Shown here: positions 1 to 12,200 of the stretch, piece after piece | Layout: every line of letters starts with the position of its first letter | Position numbering within the stretch: the first letter of the stretch is position 1 | NCBI GenBank assembly: GCA_019648995.1 | Contig: BLXT01006926.1 | Location: 1,757,779-1,784,736 of the forward strand | Length of the DNA: 26,958 bases | Direction of reading: 5' to 3' | DNA from: Plakobranchus ocellatus | Taxonomy: Eukaryota; Mollusca; Gastropoda; Plakobranchidae | Program-made: the position numbers and the translations under genes | Notes under the pieces: generated by a model | The model's input: only the letters and a program-made list of their open reading frames with translations | Database searches by the model: none | What the model was told of the DNA's origin: nothing

Positions 1-204
1 GTGTATTTTTTTTTTTCAGCTTTTGTTTGGATGTACGTTTGGTGTGATGAGTGGAAAGATACATTTTTTCTTCTGTTTTTTTTAAGTTGTAAATATCCCT
101 TTGTCTATATGATTTTGTAAAAGTTTAGCAACAGAGTTTTTCATTCATGAAAACTTCAAAAACTTTTTCCTATCTCAACTTCGCAAATTTTCTTTAATCT
201 TCAG

Positions 205-291
205 AGGCAGCATCAAGTGGACAAGTTGAGCAACACAGAACAAAAATACTGGCATGCCTCACATCTCTATTTGGACAAACAGTCAAGCTTA
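205..291 (+). CDS. SYMPK: SYMPK exon 1 in window
   Basis: The acceptor is cttcag and the donor is A|GTGAGC. The exon enters with two bases of a split codon and leaves in phase 1. It encodes the helix around [18 protein letters not shown], aligned with human RIKILASLVTQFNSGLKA. The GCA following an alternative AG two bases downstream makes the exact acceptor slightly uncertain. Confidence 0.85.
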
Positions 292-3200
292 GTGAGCAGG
301 CTTTTTGAATGGATCTATGTTGTTTTCATTTAGGAAATAAAATAAAGAAAGAACAGAACCGTAACATTGCATTGTAATGTCAAGTTGTGGGAAATGTCTC
401 AGTTTTCTAGAAATCAAGCACAATATGAAGTCAAGCACTGAAAGGTATCACAGGCAAAGTATTATAGAACATTTGCCAAAACATTTCAGCTGAGTTTCTG
501 AGGTGAAGAAAAAAGTGTCTATAGAGGTTATGCTGTGGGTTGAAATGTAAAGAAGTATATCTCTCAACAAACAAGTATAGACCAAAAGAATTTGCACATC
601 CTAGCAAAGTATTTTTTATTTGACTGTCTTGATATATATATATATATATATAGTGTGTTATATTTTCCAGTTTTAAAACGTGTCCATTGGCTACAAATAG
701 ATATCATTTTCTTGTTTAACCGTATTTAAATAAGGCCTTGTCTAGATCAAATTTTCATATTAACTAGGATTGTATCTAAGCTGAATCAGCATCCAGCAGA
801 ACAGTTCAGTTAATTCCATCCACTTGCATTATTAATTATAAGGCTTTGAAAGTCAATTAAATATACTTATATTACATTTATATGGAAAGATGGATAAATG
901 AGAAATAGTATTGCCGTTTAAATGTTTTATTCGAAATGATGCACAATTACAGGCATTTTATTTCCTCACAATATAATGTTTTGTGGGTTGTTTTTTCTTA
1001 TTTGCAGCTGTATTTAGCTGACAAAATAGATCTATTATTAATTTATCTCTTTATTTACATTCTCTTTATCATACATGTATTGTGATTTTGATTCATGGGC
1101 ACTAATACCAAATAAAATTAATTCATTGACCAGTTCATAAAGAGTTTTGCAATCAGCTTCAGCAGTTAATTAACTGTTATCAATGATCAGAGATCAAAAG
1201 TCTACACTTTTGTAACATGTCCTGCAATCCAACTTTTCTTCAAATAGGTCTGCTCAAGTTTATTTTCAGTGATTTGCGCAATCGTCAAGATCTAATATTT
1301 TCATGGCTCTACCAAGAATATGCCAATTGTCAAAGATACAGTACAGCGGCATCTGATGGTAGATCTGCTGTGCAAGGCGCCACAGTGGGCAGCTATAGCA
1401 ACTGTCTGACAAGTGTATTGGCTCACCTTCAAGATATGGATGACCACCATGGGGATATGTAAATATACCTTTTTCTTTTTTCTTTTCTTTTTTTTTTTTT
1501 TCTTTTTTTTTTCTTTTGATATTTTTTATTTCATTTCATGTTCCATTACGTAGGCTTTCAATAACATTTTTATTTTGTGTGTTCTGATAAGTATCAAATC
1601 AAACAAGTTTAAGGTTTATGGTATGAGTGTAGAAAAATAAATGATTTTAAAAGGTCATAAAAAAAACAGAAAAAATGTGGTGGTAAAGTATTATATCATT
1701 ATAATTTCGTCAATTTTTTTCCTTTTTATTAGAACTTAACTTTTACATGAAAGTTTCATTGCTGTATGCTCCAGTCCTTTATAGATAGACTGTTTAATTT
1801 TCAGGATATTTCACCGGGTTCTTCTGGAAGCACCTCTTCTCACTGACAATGCCATTATCATTGTTCGTAGATATTGCAGTGTTGAGGTGAGTTTAAAGAT
1901 AAAGATTATGAGATTTGACTTCCTTAGTGAAAGAGGAGTATGACAGCTATGTGTAAAAAAAATCTCTTAGGACCAGTCCTAGAGTATCTCAAGTCACATT
2001 AAGCACATTTTTTTTAGCATTGACAATCTCAAACACCTTTCTGGATGTTGTGCTGTGGTGGTGAAACTGTATAGAGATGAAAGGATTCTTAGCCAAGATT
2101 TAAGCTTCTTTAACCTTTGAGAAAAGCATTGTAAGGCTGGATAAATGCACTAGAGATGTGAAATTTATGGTTTTGGATAGATTTCCGGCTTTTTTCAATT
2201 TTTTTGGGTAGCAAAATCTGATGTTTATCACTATTTTCTGTCTAATATATTTCTAGTCTGAAATGCTCATGTTATAAGAAATTTTAAAAAAAAACACTGT
2301 TAAAGAAACCAACTGCTCCATGTAAGCATTTTGTACTGAAGCAAGATGGCTGCCATTCTATTTCATGGATCATTTACTATATGATAATTGTAACTAATAT
2401 ATTAACTCTATTTCCTTTTTTTATGAATCGATACAACAACTTAAATTGATACTTGTTGTTAGTAAAGTCCAATTTGTTCCTTTACTTTAGTATTTTGTCT
2501 TTGATTCACTTTTGGATTGTAATCCATGAAATAAAACAATCTAATATTTCCTTTCATTAAGGCTTGCGACTTGTTTGTTTTTGCCAATGAATACTCATAC
2601 AAGTTTTGATCATTAAAATTGCAAATAATGAGCTTTCTTTTAGCTGTTGATCATCTGCTTATTACAGTGAAAGAGTGGAAAAATGCAATTAGATTAATCT
2701 AAAGTTTAATCAAGGACCTAGATCAAATTAGATTTGATCATAAGATTAGATTTGGCTAGCAAAGACTTTCAGTGAAGCTTAAATTTTAAAAAGAAATTAT
2801 CAGCAAAATTGTGTATCAAAACAGAAGGCTTCTTTCTAAATAAGTTTTCTCATTTAGAAGAAAATTTATTGTGATTTAAAGAGAATCACATTTTGTGTCA
2901 AGTCCTAGACCTGTAAGCTAAGTAAGTTGGTTAATTTCACTCAGCTGTAATAAAAAGTTCAAAACCGATATATCTCATCCTTGAAATTTAATCAACTGAA
3001 TGCCTCATGAGTGAAGGAGTAGAAAAATCCAATATAGCTAGTCTTGGAAAAGGTCAGGCTTTTTTCTCACGGCCTGTCAGCATTTTCTCAAAAGTGTAAT
3101 TTTGCAACTCCTGACTTTTGAGGAATCTGCTGAAATTCATGCCGAGTAAAAGGGCTTCCTAACTTAATGCACACACAAATGCAAAAGCCAGATGTTCACA

Positions 3201-6200
3201 CTCTTCAGGGCTTTCTCTTTAGGGATTTTTTTCAGACACAGTAATGTAAATGTGTGATTTAAATGAATCATTTGTACTTTTTAAGAAATAAAGCTAATCA
3301 GTTAAAAAAAAAAAAAAACTTTTTGTTCACTTTCTTTCTTTCTATGAAATAGTCAATTTTTTCCTTTTCTTTTATAGCTCTCAATGTTGGCTTAGAAGAA
3401 AACAATATGCCAATCTAGCAGCCACAAAAAAAAAACAAAAAACAACCTGTATCGTTACTTCACTCAAGTAAAGAATGGAATTTGTTTCTTAATGCGTATC
3501 CACTTCTTTTTTTAGGAACATACTGAGGCTGGAATGAAAACTCTAAGTCAGCTGATTGCAAACCGGCCAGCTCACAGACACACATTTCTTGATATAATAC
3601 TTGAGTTTACTTCCCACGAAAAAGAGGAGGTAAAAGTTTCCTGTTATTTATGCATAGATCCTAAACATGTATTTTATGTAATAAAATATTGGGTGAGCAT
3701 TGCAGGGGTAAAGTCTCTTTTTAAAGCCAAGGACTTACAAATATTTTTTTCAAAACCTATGGTATTGTCTTTTTTTAATTTGAAAAAAATCTTTGGAATG
3801 ACTGACAAAAAAAATAGTTGTTAGTTCCAATTCTGTGTTCCACAGTGTGTCTCTTTTTTATGTAGTTATGTTATATTGAAGATAATGCGTTTAAAGGTCC
3901 ATTTCTTTCCTCTTATCTCGCTCTTCTCTTGCACTCCTATTTTATTGAAGATTTTACTTTGTCAAAATTAAAATATTTCAACTTTAAAAAAGATCAATAT
4001 CTACAAAAAATTTATTCTGTATATCTCTAGATAAGAAATGTGGCCATTAAGGCAGCCCAAGCTCTCCATACCAGTGGAAAGATGCAAGCAGAGATAGAGC
4101 AGTATGCCAATCAGCAACTTAAGAAACTACTGCTAGCTAAACCACCATCACTTCCTGGAGCAAAGCTGGAAGGTTCAAAACTTGTTTTTGTTAGCCTTGC
4201 TATTATTGACCTAAAGACTGCTATGACCACTACTTAAATAACATTGGAATGTTTTGAATGTTTAAAAATTAATTCATGCTTCGTGAACAAAATGAGAGAA
4301 AGGAAATGGCAGCCAGGACCAAATTCTAAGGTATTGAAGATATAAAAGATATTTTTTCCCCTTTTTTTTAAATTTTCAGTTCCTCGTAAACTTTATAATC
4401 TATCTTAAGGCTCTCATAAGATTTTTCAGTTTTATCATTACACTGCTGGGAACTTGTATTCTCTCAACTCAATATATCTTCAAATTTATTTTTGTGCTAA
4501 AGTAATATTATAATGAGTTATAAATCTTTTGAACACTTTTTCAGAGTTGCCAGAGGCATGGACAGAGGAGTCTATCAAGGCTCGCCTGTACCTACATTTG
4601 GGTCTTTTGCCCTCCAATCATAAGCTTATACATGAGTAAGTCCAAATAAGCAAATAGTCACATTAGGGTACAAATATGGTTAATGGAATTCTGCTACAAC
4701 AGTCTAGCATATAATAAGCAATGGAATGCTTTCACAACTTTTAGTATTTATTTGGTTGATTGAGATGCACATTGATGATTCAAAAGTGAAGGCAAAGAGC
4801 TGGAAAAAAACAGTCTTAATTTTGCTAGAGAACAATTATGTTTGAAAATTTCCATGCTTTAAACTATTTCATATGTGCATTACAGTTTTAATGGCAGTTT
4901 ATCAAAAGCGAAAAAAAAGATGAGCTCAAAGAAAGATGAGTAATTAATGTCCCAGAACATGCTGTGAGAGCCAAAGTAAATAAAGTAGATTTAGAGTGAG
5001 AATTTACAAAAATTTCATTGATTCTTCTTTTCAGACTGGCCAATGTTTATACAGCCACTAATGCAGATATAAAGCGTGCCATTCTTAGAGTTTTAGAATC
5101 TCCTGTAAGTGAAGCAATTATCTTTTTAACCACCATTCAGTTTTTTTTTTAAGTTGATTTTTAGTTTGGCAGCTGATTTAAATATTAATTATTTGTATAA
5201 AGCTAGATTTTTAAGTTTTTTAATATTCACAAATTAATGTGTCTACTCAATACATCTGTCTATAAATCACATGCAAAAACAACATCAACAGTACCCCAGG
5301 TTGGCATATTTATAACTTTTTGGCCTAGTTTGGCTTCTCAGGTACAATCATTGTTCTCATTACACTAACTGTTTTTACAAATCATTGAAATGATATCCAC
5401 TTTTCGGATTTGTCCCATTAAGCACAATAATAAATTTACACTCGTTAATGCTAACTGCACTTTTTTATTTACTTTCCTACAAAAATAACCTTTTGTAATA
5501 GACACAAAAAAGTAAGCTGAAGCTTTATTTCTAGTCGGATTTTTTTTAGATGTCTTTTTTTTCCCTTTGTAAAGGTCAAAGGCATGGGAATGGATTCCCC
5601 AGAGCTTCTTACTCTTGTGGAAAACTGTCCCAAGGGATCTGAGACTCTGGTTATGAGAGTCATCCACATTCTTACTGACAAAGGTATTGTGAAGTTGTTT
5701 TTTTTTTTTTTTTTTTTTGCCGAGATAAAAATTTTATCAATAGGAAATTTTATAGTATATGTGCATTATTAGAGCTGATCTATATACTGCTGAAAGTATT
5801 TTTAGTAAATATAAATTGTTCAATTTTTATAAGTTTATCCATGGGTTTATCGACCATAGTGGATTTTATTTAGATTGTTAATTAATATGTTAAAATCTCT
5901 GGAGGTCTTTGTTTTGATTTTCACTCCTGACTGAGTTTACAAACCAAAAAACAAAATTTGAATATCATTTAAATTCCTTAAAAAATTATAATTTTTTACA
6001 TATTTTTTTCATGCTTTTTACTCATTGATGAGGAAAACAGTTCATTGTGTAAACCATTTTTAAAAAAGAAACATTTTGCTATTTATCTGAGTAATTTTTA
6101 AATTTTATTCTTTAACAAGACAATGCATATTTTTGTTTTAGCTGTTCCATCTCCACAACTTGTGGAGAGAATTAGGGATCTTTACCACAAGAGAGTTCCA

Positions 6201-9200
6201 GATGTGCGATTTCTAATTCCTGTGCTTAATGGACTATCCAAGGTAAATAATTTATTTTGTGTCAGTTTGAAAAAAGTGTTACTTGACCCAGTGTATTTTG
6301 CATGCATTTGGTGTATTTGAAAAATACAATTGTGTATTGTTGCCATATGAGAAGGTTTGAGGAAAAATCAGCCCTGGAAAAATAAGCTTCATTCTTTCTT
6401 TCCAGAGATCAGCAGCCACAGTTTTAAAAAAAAATTTGTCACACATTCCTGCTGCAAAGCCTCTCATTTTGTGGTGTCACTACACAATTTTCTTACAACC
6501 AATACAAAAGAGTTGTGCAGCATACTGGTGTACTTTCAGTGGCGAAAATTGCATATTGCTGGTGTTGGGCTCAAAGTTTTTTTGAGTTTTTTAATGTTGG
6601 TTTTGTGAAATGCAAAAAAAAAAAAGGCTTATCCTTTTTGTAGCATGATCATTTAGGGCTAGGTGAAAATATTGTTTGATTTTATTTGCCACTTGTATGA
6701 TTTGAATTGGACCCTGGTGATATATTTTGCTCAATTATTGCTGAACTATCAACGTTCAAAATATTTTAAATGGATATATAAAGAAGTATGAGTTTATTTC
6801 TTGCTTCTTAGTGTTGAAATCTGACTCTGATGACTGGTGTTAAGGCTGTGGTTTCTTTTTGTCATTAATTGTAAAAAGGGAAATTAATTTTGTTCTTTAA
6901 CTATGCTTGTTTATTTTATGCTCTTTTTTATGTCCTTTACTGTCGGAAAAAATATCACTAAGGAACAAACAAACATAAAAAGAAAACAAAGATTGTCTAG
7001 ATGTCCATTGCTGGAATATTGTGTACATGTTGCCATCATTTGTGCTGTTGAAGAAAAAAAAGCCATAAGAGAAAAAAAATCACAAGCAAAAACAATTCAT
7101 GATGGGTTCTTTCCTGGTTACTATGCAGTGAAAATGGGCTGAAATGAAGTAAACTGTACCCATTAGTGATCATCCTGCTAACTACCGCCATAATCATACA
7201 AGGAAAAATGTGAAAAAAACAAAAAAAATATGTGAGCCTAAAGGGAAAAAAAGTAACCCATTAAAACAATGGATTGTATTTATCTTTAGCATCCTTTAAT
7301 AATCATAGCTGCCAGGTATTCCTTTTATAACAGATTTGTTCCGTTTTTGGAAAGTGTTAAGCATCTTCTCCCTGTTAATCCGTTATCTATTGATCAAGTC
7401 CGTTTTTCAGCAAAATTCTAATCTCATGATTGTGTCTACAATCTTTGGACTGAGTCAGTCATGGTGATTTTATATTCAGTGGTAGGAATTTTCCCTACAC
7501 TGCACACCTAAGCAAGAACTAAGAAAAAAATATTTCACTCCCAGTCATTTGTTACCCTTTCACATCTGCTAGGAAATTTATTTGGAGCCATAAGAAAAAA
7601 AGAGGAAATAAATATTTTTGATGAGATGTGAAGTAGTCCTGAAAAAGAGCAAGCTAATTGTTCGGATGCTGTTCAGTGGTGGGATTTACAATGGATTTCA
7701 AGTTTTTGCCAGTTAGGGCAGTTTGTAAAAGTGCTTAATCTGAAGATTAAGATTGTAATGCAGGTTGTCAAGAGATGGGAGGTCAAAGGTGAAAGATAAA
7801 AACAATGGGGTAATGGAGGTGTTTCTGATCAAGAAAATTTCTTCTTTTTTTGTTTTTTTTGAGGTAAGTAAATGATATATTTTCTATAAATTTACACAAT
7901 TTACTTATTATCTCACATTACTTTCACATCTTCTTCATTCTTTGACAAAGTCATTAAATTACTCTCAGGGCAATAGAAACTTGGCAAACTTGGCAGCTGT
8001 GTTTTATTGTTAGCCCTATCATTTTGTTTGTGTTGTATATAATTTTGTAATGTGATTTATATGTCCTAATGGTGTTCTGTAAGTTTTTATGCCTAATCTC
8101 TTTCAGGCTGAAGTCATGGAGGCTCTACCCAAACTGATAAAACTCAACCCCATGGTAGTAAAAGAGGTATTTAACAGACTCATGGGTAGTCATGGTAAGT
8201 GCTGTTTGCTGGATCATAGTTATTTAATTACGTTATATTTTATTCAATCTTTTTCCTCATATATAGATGTATTTTTTTTGCATATTAAGTCAAAGGATAT
8301 CAAAAAAGGTTTTTAGAGTGAGAGATTTTCTTAAGGCAACACTGCTATATATGTTTTAATTGTAAGCTTGATTTTTTTTTTTATTCAAAGAGAAAAAAAA
8401 AAAAAAACGTGATTTTTGTGCTAGTAGTAATGGAAGATCATATTAATATATATGTATGAAATGCTTACATTTTGAGTTATTGATAATGCAAAGTATTTCA
8501 TCAAACCTTTTCTCTTTGTTTCTTCTTTAAAAGCTTTGAACAATGATTCTGTGTACCAGTCTCCCTTGACTCCTGTGGAACTGCTCGTGGCACTCCATAA
8601 TATAGATCCAAGCAAATGTGACATCAAAACCACTATTAAAGGTAAGTTTTATTATGCATACCTTGTAAAGAGCACCAATCCAGCTTTCTGAATTGCTAAC
8701 AAAGTAGATTCATGGGTCATTGTTTCAAATAATTTAAAAAATGAAATGAGATCTAACTCCCTCAAAAATTTGTGCAAGAAAGGTTTTGTAAAAATTATTT
8801 TATCAAATGTCGTATACTTGACTGATAGACAATAATATCAGCTCTTTTTGTGTTGTGTTTTGGGGGTTTTTTTGTTCATTTGTTTGTAATAATTTTTTGT
8901 GCATCTTTTCCTCCTTGTTTCTCATGTAGCGGCTAATCTCTGCTTTGCTGAGAAAGCCACCTACACTCAGGAGGTGCTTGCTATGGCAATGAAACAGCTA
9001 ATGGAGCAAGACCCTCTGCCCACTTTGTTCATGCGCACAGTGTTGCAATCCCTGTCCATGTATCCACGTCTTGTTGGGTTTGTGCTAAATATCCTGCAAA
9101 GACTTATTGTTAAGAAGGTAAGTAAGTGTACAATTGAACTGTCCTCTTAATAGATCAAATAATTTTTTTTTAATTATTATTTTTGTATGTTTTTTTTCCA

Positions 9201-12200
9201 TATGGTTACAGTCTCTCTTGAGAGTACTGACAAAAGGATATTGGTAACCCATACTTTAAAAATATCAGTGATTTCTTCATGGACCTGAACCCTTCAGAAA
9301 AATTACCAAGTTTTTTTTCTGGTTTTCTTTTTATTTTTTTGAGTTTTATTAATATTGTTGGAAAAAATTATTCTCGGCTCATCACTTTTGTCCCTCTTTA
9401 AATCTGTACACACATATATACGCTAAAACAAGACAAATCTCAGCTCTACCAGTGTGATCATTCAATATATGCCTTTTGATTTGTTTGTCAACTTCCTGCA
9501 TGAGAATTTGATTCAGATTTTAAAAAAAAACTTCTTCCAGGTGTGGAAACAAAAAAGAGTGTGGGAAGGTTTCATCCGTTGCTGCCAGCGAGCTAAGCCC
9601 CAGTCCTTCCAAGTTCTTTTACAGTTGCCTGCTTCTCAATTGAGAGATGTGTTTGAAGTTTGTCCTGACCTACGAGAGCCTTTATACGCTCATGTCCAGA
9701 CTTTCACTGAAAACCAGGTCGAGATTTTAGGAAAGTTAAGATAGTTGGGTTAAAAGAGGGTGTATGTGAGTAAATTCACTTAAACAGCAAACAGAAAGCA
9801 AATCAAACCAAAAGCAATTTTGAACAAGTAATGGTGGATTTAAGATTCAGCTGAGGAAGCGATTGAGGGTTAAAGTGGAGAGCATCCTAGTTTTTTGTTT
9901 AGCTCATAGCAACAACATATTCCTTATGGCCATCTGCTATCATATAAATCAAGCTTCAAAGATCAACAAAGCTTTAGATAAGATTTAAGGCTTGTTTAAT
10001 AGTTAAAAAGGCTTTTTCTTACTTAACAATGGTGTATCTTTGACATTCTGACTTTGTAAGTATTATGATTTTTTTTTTGTAGCTTCAACAATGACTATAT
10101 TATCAAAACTGAAGTTAAAAATGGAAATTTATAATTAACAGTTTGGTTTTTTTTTCTTTTCAGAAAGCTCATATAAATAAAGCATTGATTAGTGTTCTTG
10201 AAGAATGTCCGGACAAGGATAATGAAAAGGTTTGTCTTCCATTTACCATAGCAACTGTTAATATTATATATTGTTAAATATTGCATTATTATGTTTGATC
10301 CATGATTTTGCTAAGCTCATTTGATCATATTGAATTGCCATAGATCTTTTTTGTTGTGCCGTTTTTTGTTTTTTTTAATTCACACTCATTGCCAAAGAGG
10401 CATTGCTCTATGATTTTTTCCGCATTATATGCTCAAGATATCAGTCTTTCAGTAATATTTTTAGGGTGAAAAAGTATTACTTTCGACTCTCTTGCTCTAC
10501 TTGCAAGGCAATTAAGAAATAGATTTATTACATTTTTGGAGAATACATGTACATTTTTTTCAACTGAATCAGCCAATTGTGATCCTGATCAACTTTGCCT
10601 TAACAAAAAAAAAAAAAAAGAAGAGGAAGAGGAAATTCAGCAAAAACTAAACAAACATGTGCAGTGGTCCCATGAAATAAGTGCAACAGAAGTTCTTTAT
10701 GATTCACTTAAATGAAGAGTATCAATAGGGGGGATAAAACTACTCACTTGTCTATGTGGATAGCTTTCTACTGACAGGCTTTAGACTGTCTGTTCATGAA
10801 GCATCGAAAATATTAACTTCCTTACTAAAAATTTGTATTTCATTTTAGCAATGTAGACCTAAACTGGATTCGTTTTGTGGGACTGCTATACACTTAATTT
10901 CAATATTGAAAATTGAACCCTAAAGTTTTGCAATTTGTCCTGAGTATAACTGGTGTTTTTCTTTTAAAAAAAATTTAATTTTTCATAAGTTGATAACTGA
11001 AAGGGGGGGAAGCATACGCAAATATTGATCAAAATGAACACTGCCAAATTCTGAAAACAATTTGCTTCAAACATGAACTTCAGCAAATGTGTAGAAATCA
11101 GCCTGAGTGAGTCACAAGTTGTACTTGAACACAGGGATGCCAGTTTTCCGATTTTAGCAGGATTTCCGACTTTTTGCCTTATTTTTATTACTTAGGATCC
11201 AATTATACTTTAACTACAGCTTTGAGAAAACTATCTATTACTGTGAAGTTTCCTGCTTTTTTGTCAGAGGCCACTGACATCCCTGTGAACATTTTCAGCT
11301 CTGAAAACTTCTTTCTGTGAGAGATATAGCCGTGTTGATTTTGAGTCAACACAGGGGAGATTTAATTTTTTTTTTTAAAGAGGAAGGCATTTGAAAGATG
11401 TAAAAACAACTCAAAAGTTTTATCTGCCACTTCTGACTCACCAAGAGTAGTTTCAAGGCAAAACTTTATGGGCTTTTAATAGAAATGATTATCCTCCAAT
11501 TAATTGTAAGGCAGCATTTCTCATTCACTGAACATGTATTGTTTTCTGGTTGGTTTTTTCCTGGACGAAGATTTGAACTTTGTTAGTTGTAAATTAAGAC
11601 TATATTTTTCTAACCCTGGGAATATCTAAAGATATGTGTCACAAAACAAGTTGAATTGTGAATCTGCTTCTTCAAATTTCAATGAAAATCCTAAACTTGA
11701 AGATTAAAAGTGGCTTATTCATCTTTGTGCAGAGCTCTCTTACTTCTGCTTCACTTATTTTGTGTAGAAAGTCTATTTTGTGCGTTTAATTTGAAATCAG
11801 TCATTAAATCTGCAGCTCTATCCATTTTGTGGGACAGCTGCCAATACATAATTACTGATAAAGGGATCCAGTTACAATAATTGACTTTTGTTTGAAAAAA
11901 GAGAGAAAAAAGTGTTTCTTAACACTATGTTTTTTAAATTTTTTTGCCGTTTTTATGATTTGTGCTTTTTAACTTTTGAGTTTATTTCAGTCCATTTTAT
12001 TTATAGTTTGTTATTGTTTATGTACAGATGGATTCTGCCAGCAAAGGTGAGCAGATTGTACCCTCTGTACCTGAAGCAGAAGTGACACATCTGGGAAATA
12101 GTGTGGAAAATAAAGCCATTTCTAACCTCACAGCTGTCAAGACCCTGGATAATTCCTTCAGGTTGGTTGAATATGGATACTATATCCCTTTTTACCCATG

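Noticed and set aside
2160-2215. Segment resembling the MITE interior (ATTTCCGGCTTTTTT against ATTTCCGACTTTTTG)
   Set aside because: The similarity is short and T-rich, with no terminal repeats nearby.
6025-6090. Possible C/D box snoRNA in a symplekin intron (TTGATGA and CTGA about 60 bases apart)
   Set aside because: Box C does not begin with a purine, the flanking stem is only about four base pairs, and no C'/D' pair or guide is evident.
6903-7142. 79-residue open frame in symplekin intron 9
   Set aside because: Composition is that of AT-rich intron; no homology, and the phase of the flanking exons already joins without it.
7306-8010. Inverted pair CATAGCTGCCAGGT and ACTTGGCAGCTGTG as ends of a transposon
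   Set aside because: Two mismatches in 14 over a 700-base distance is expected by chance, and no target duplication is present.
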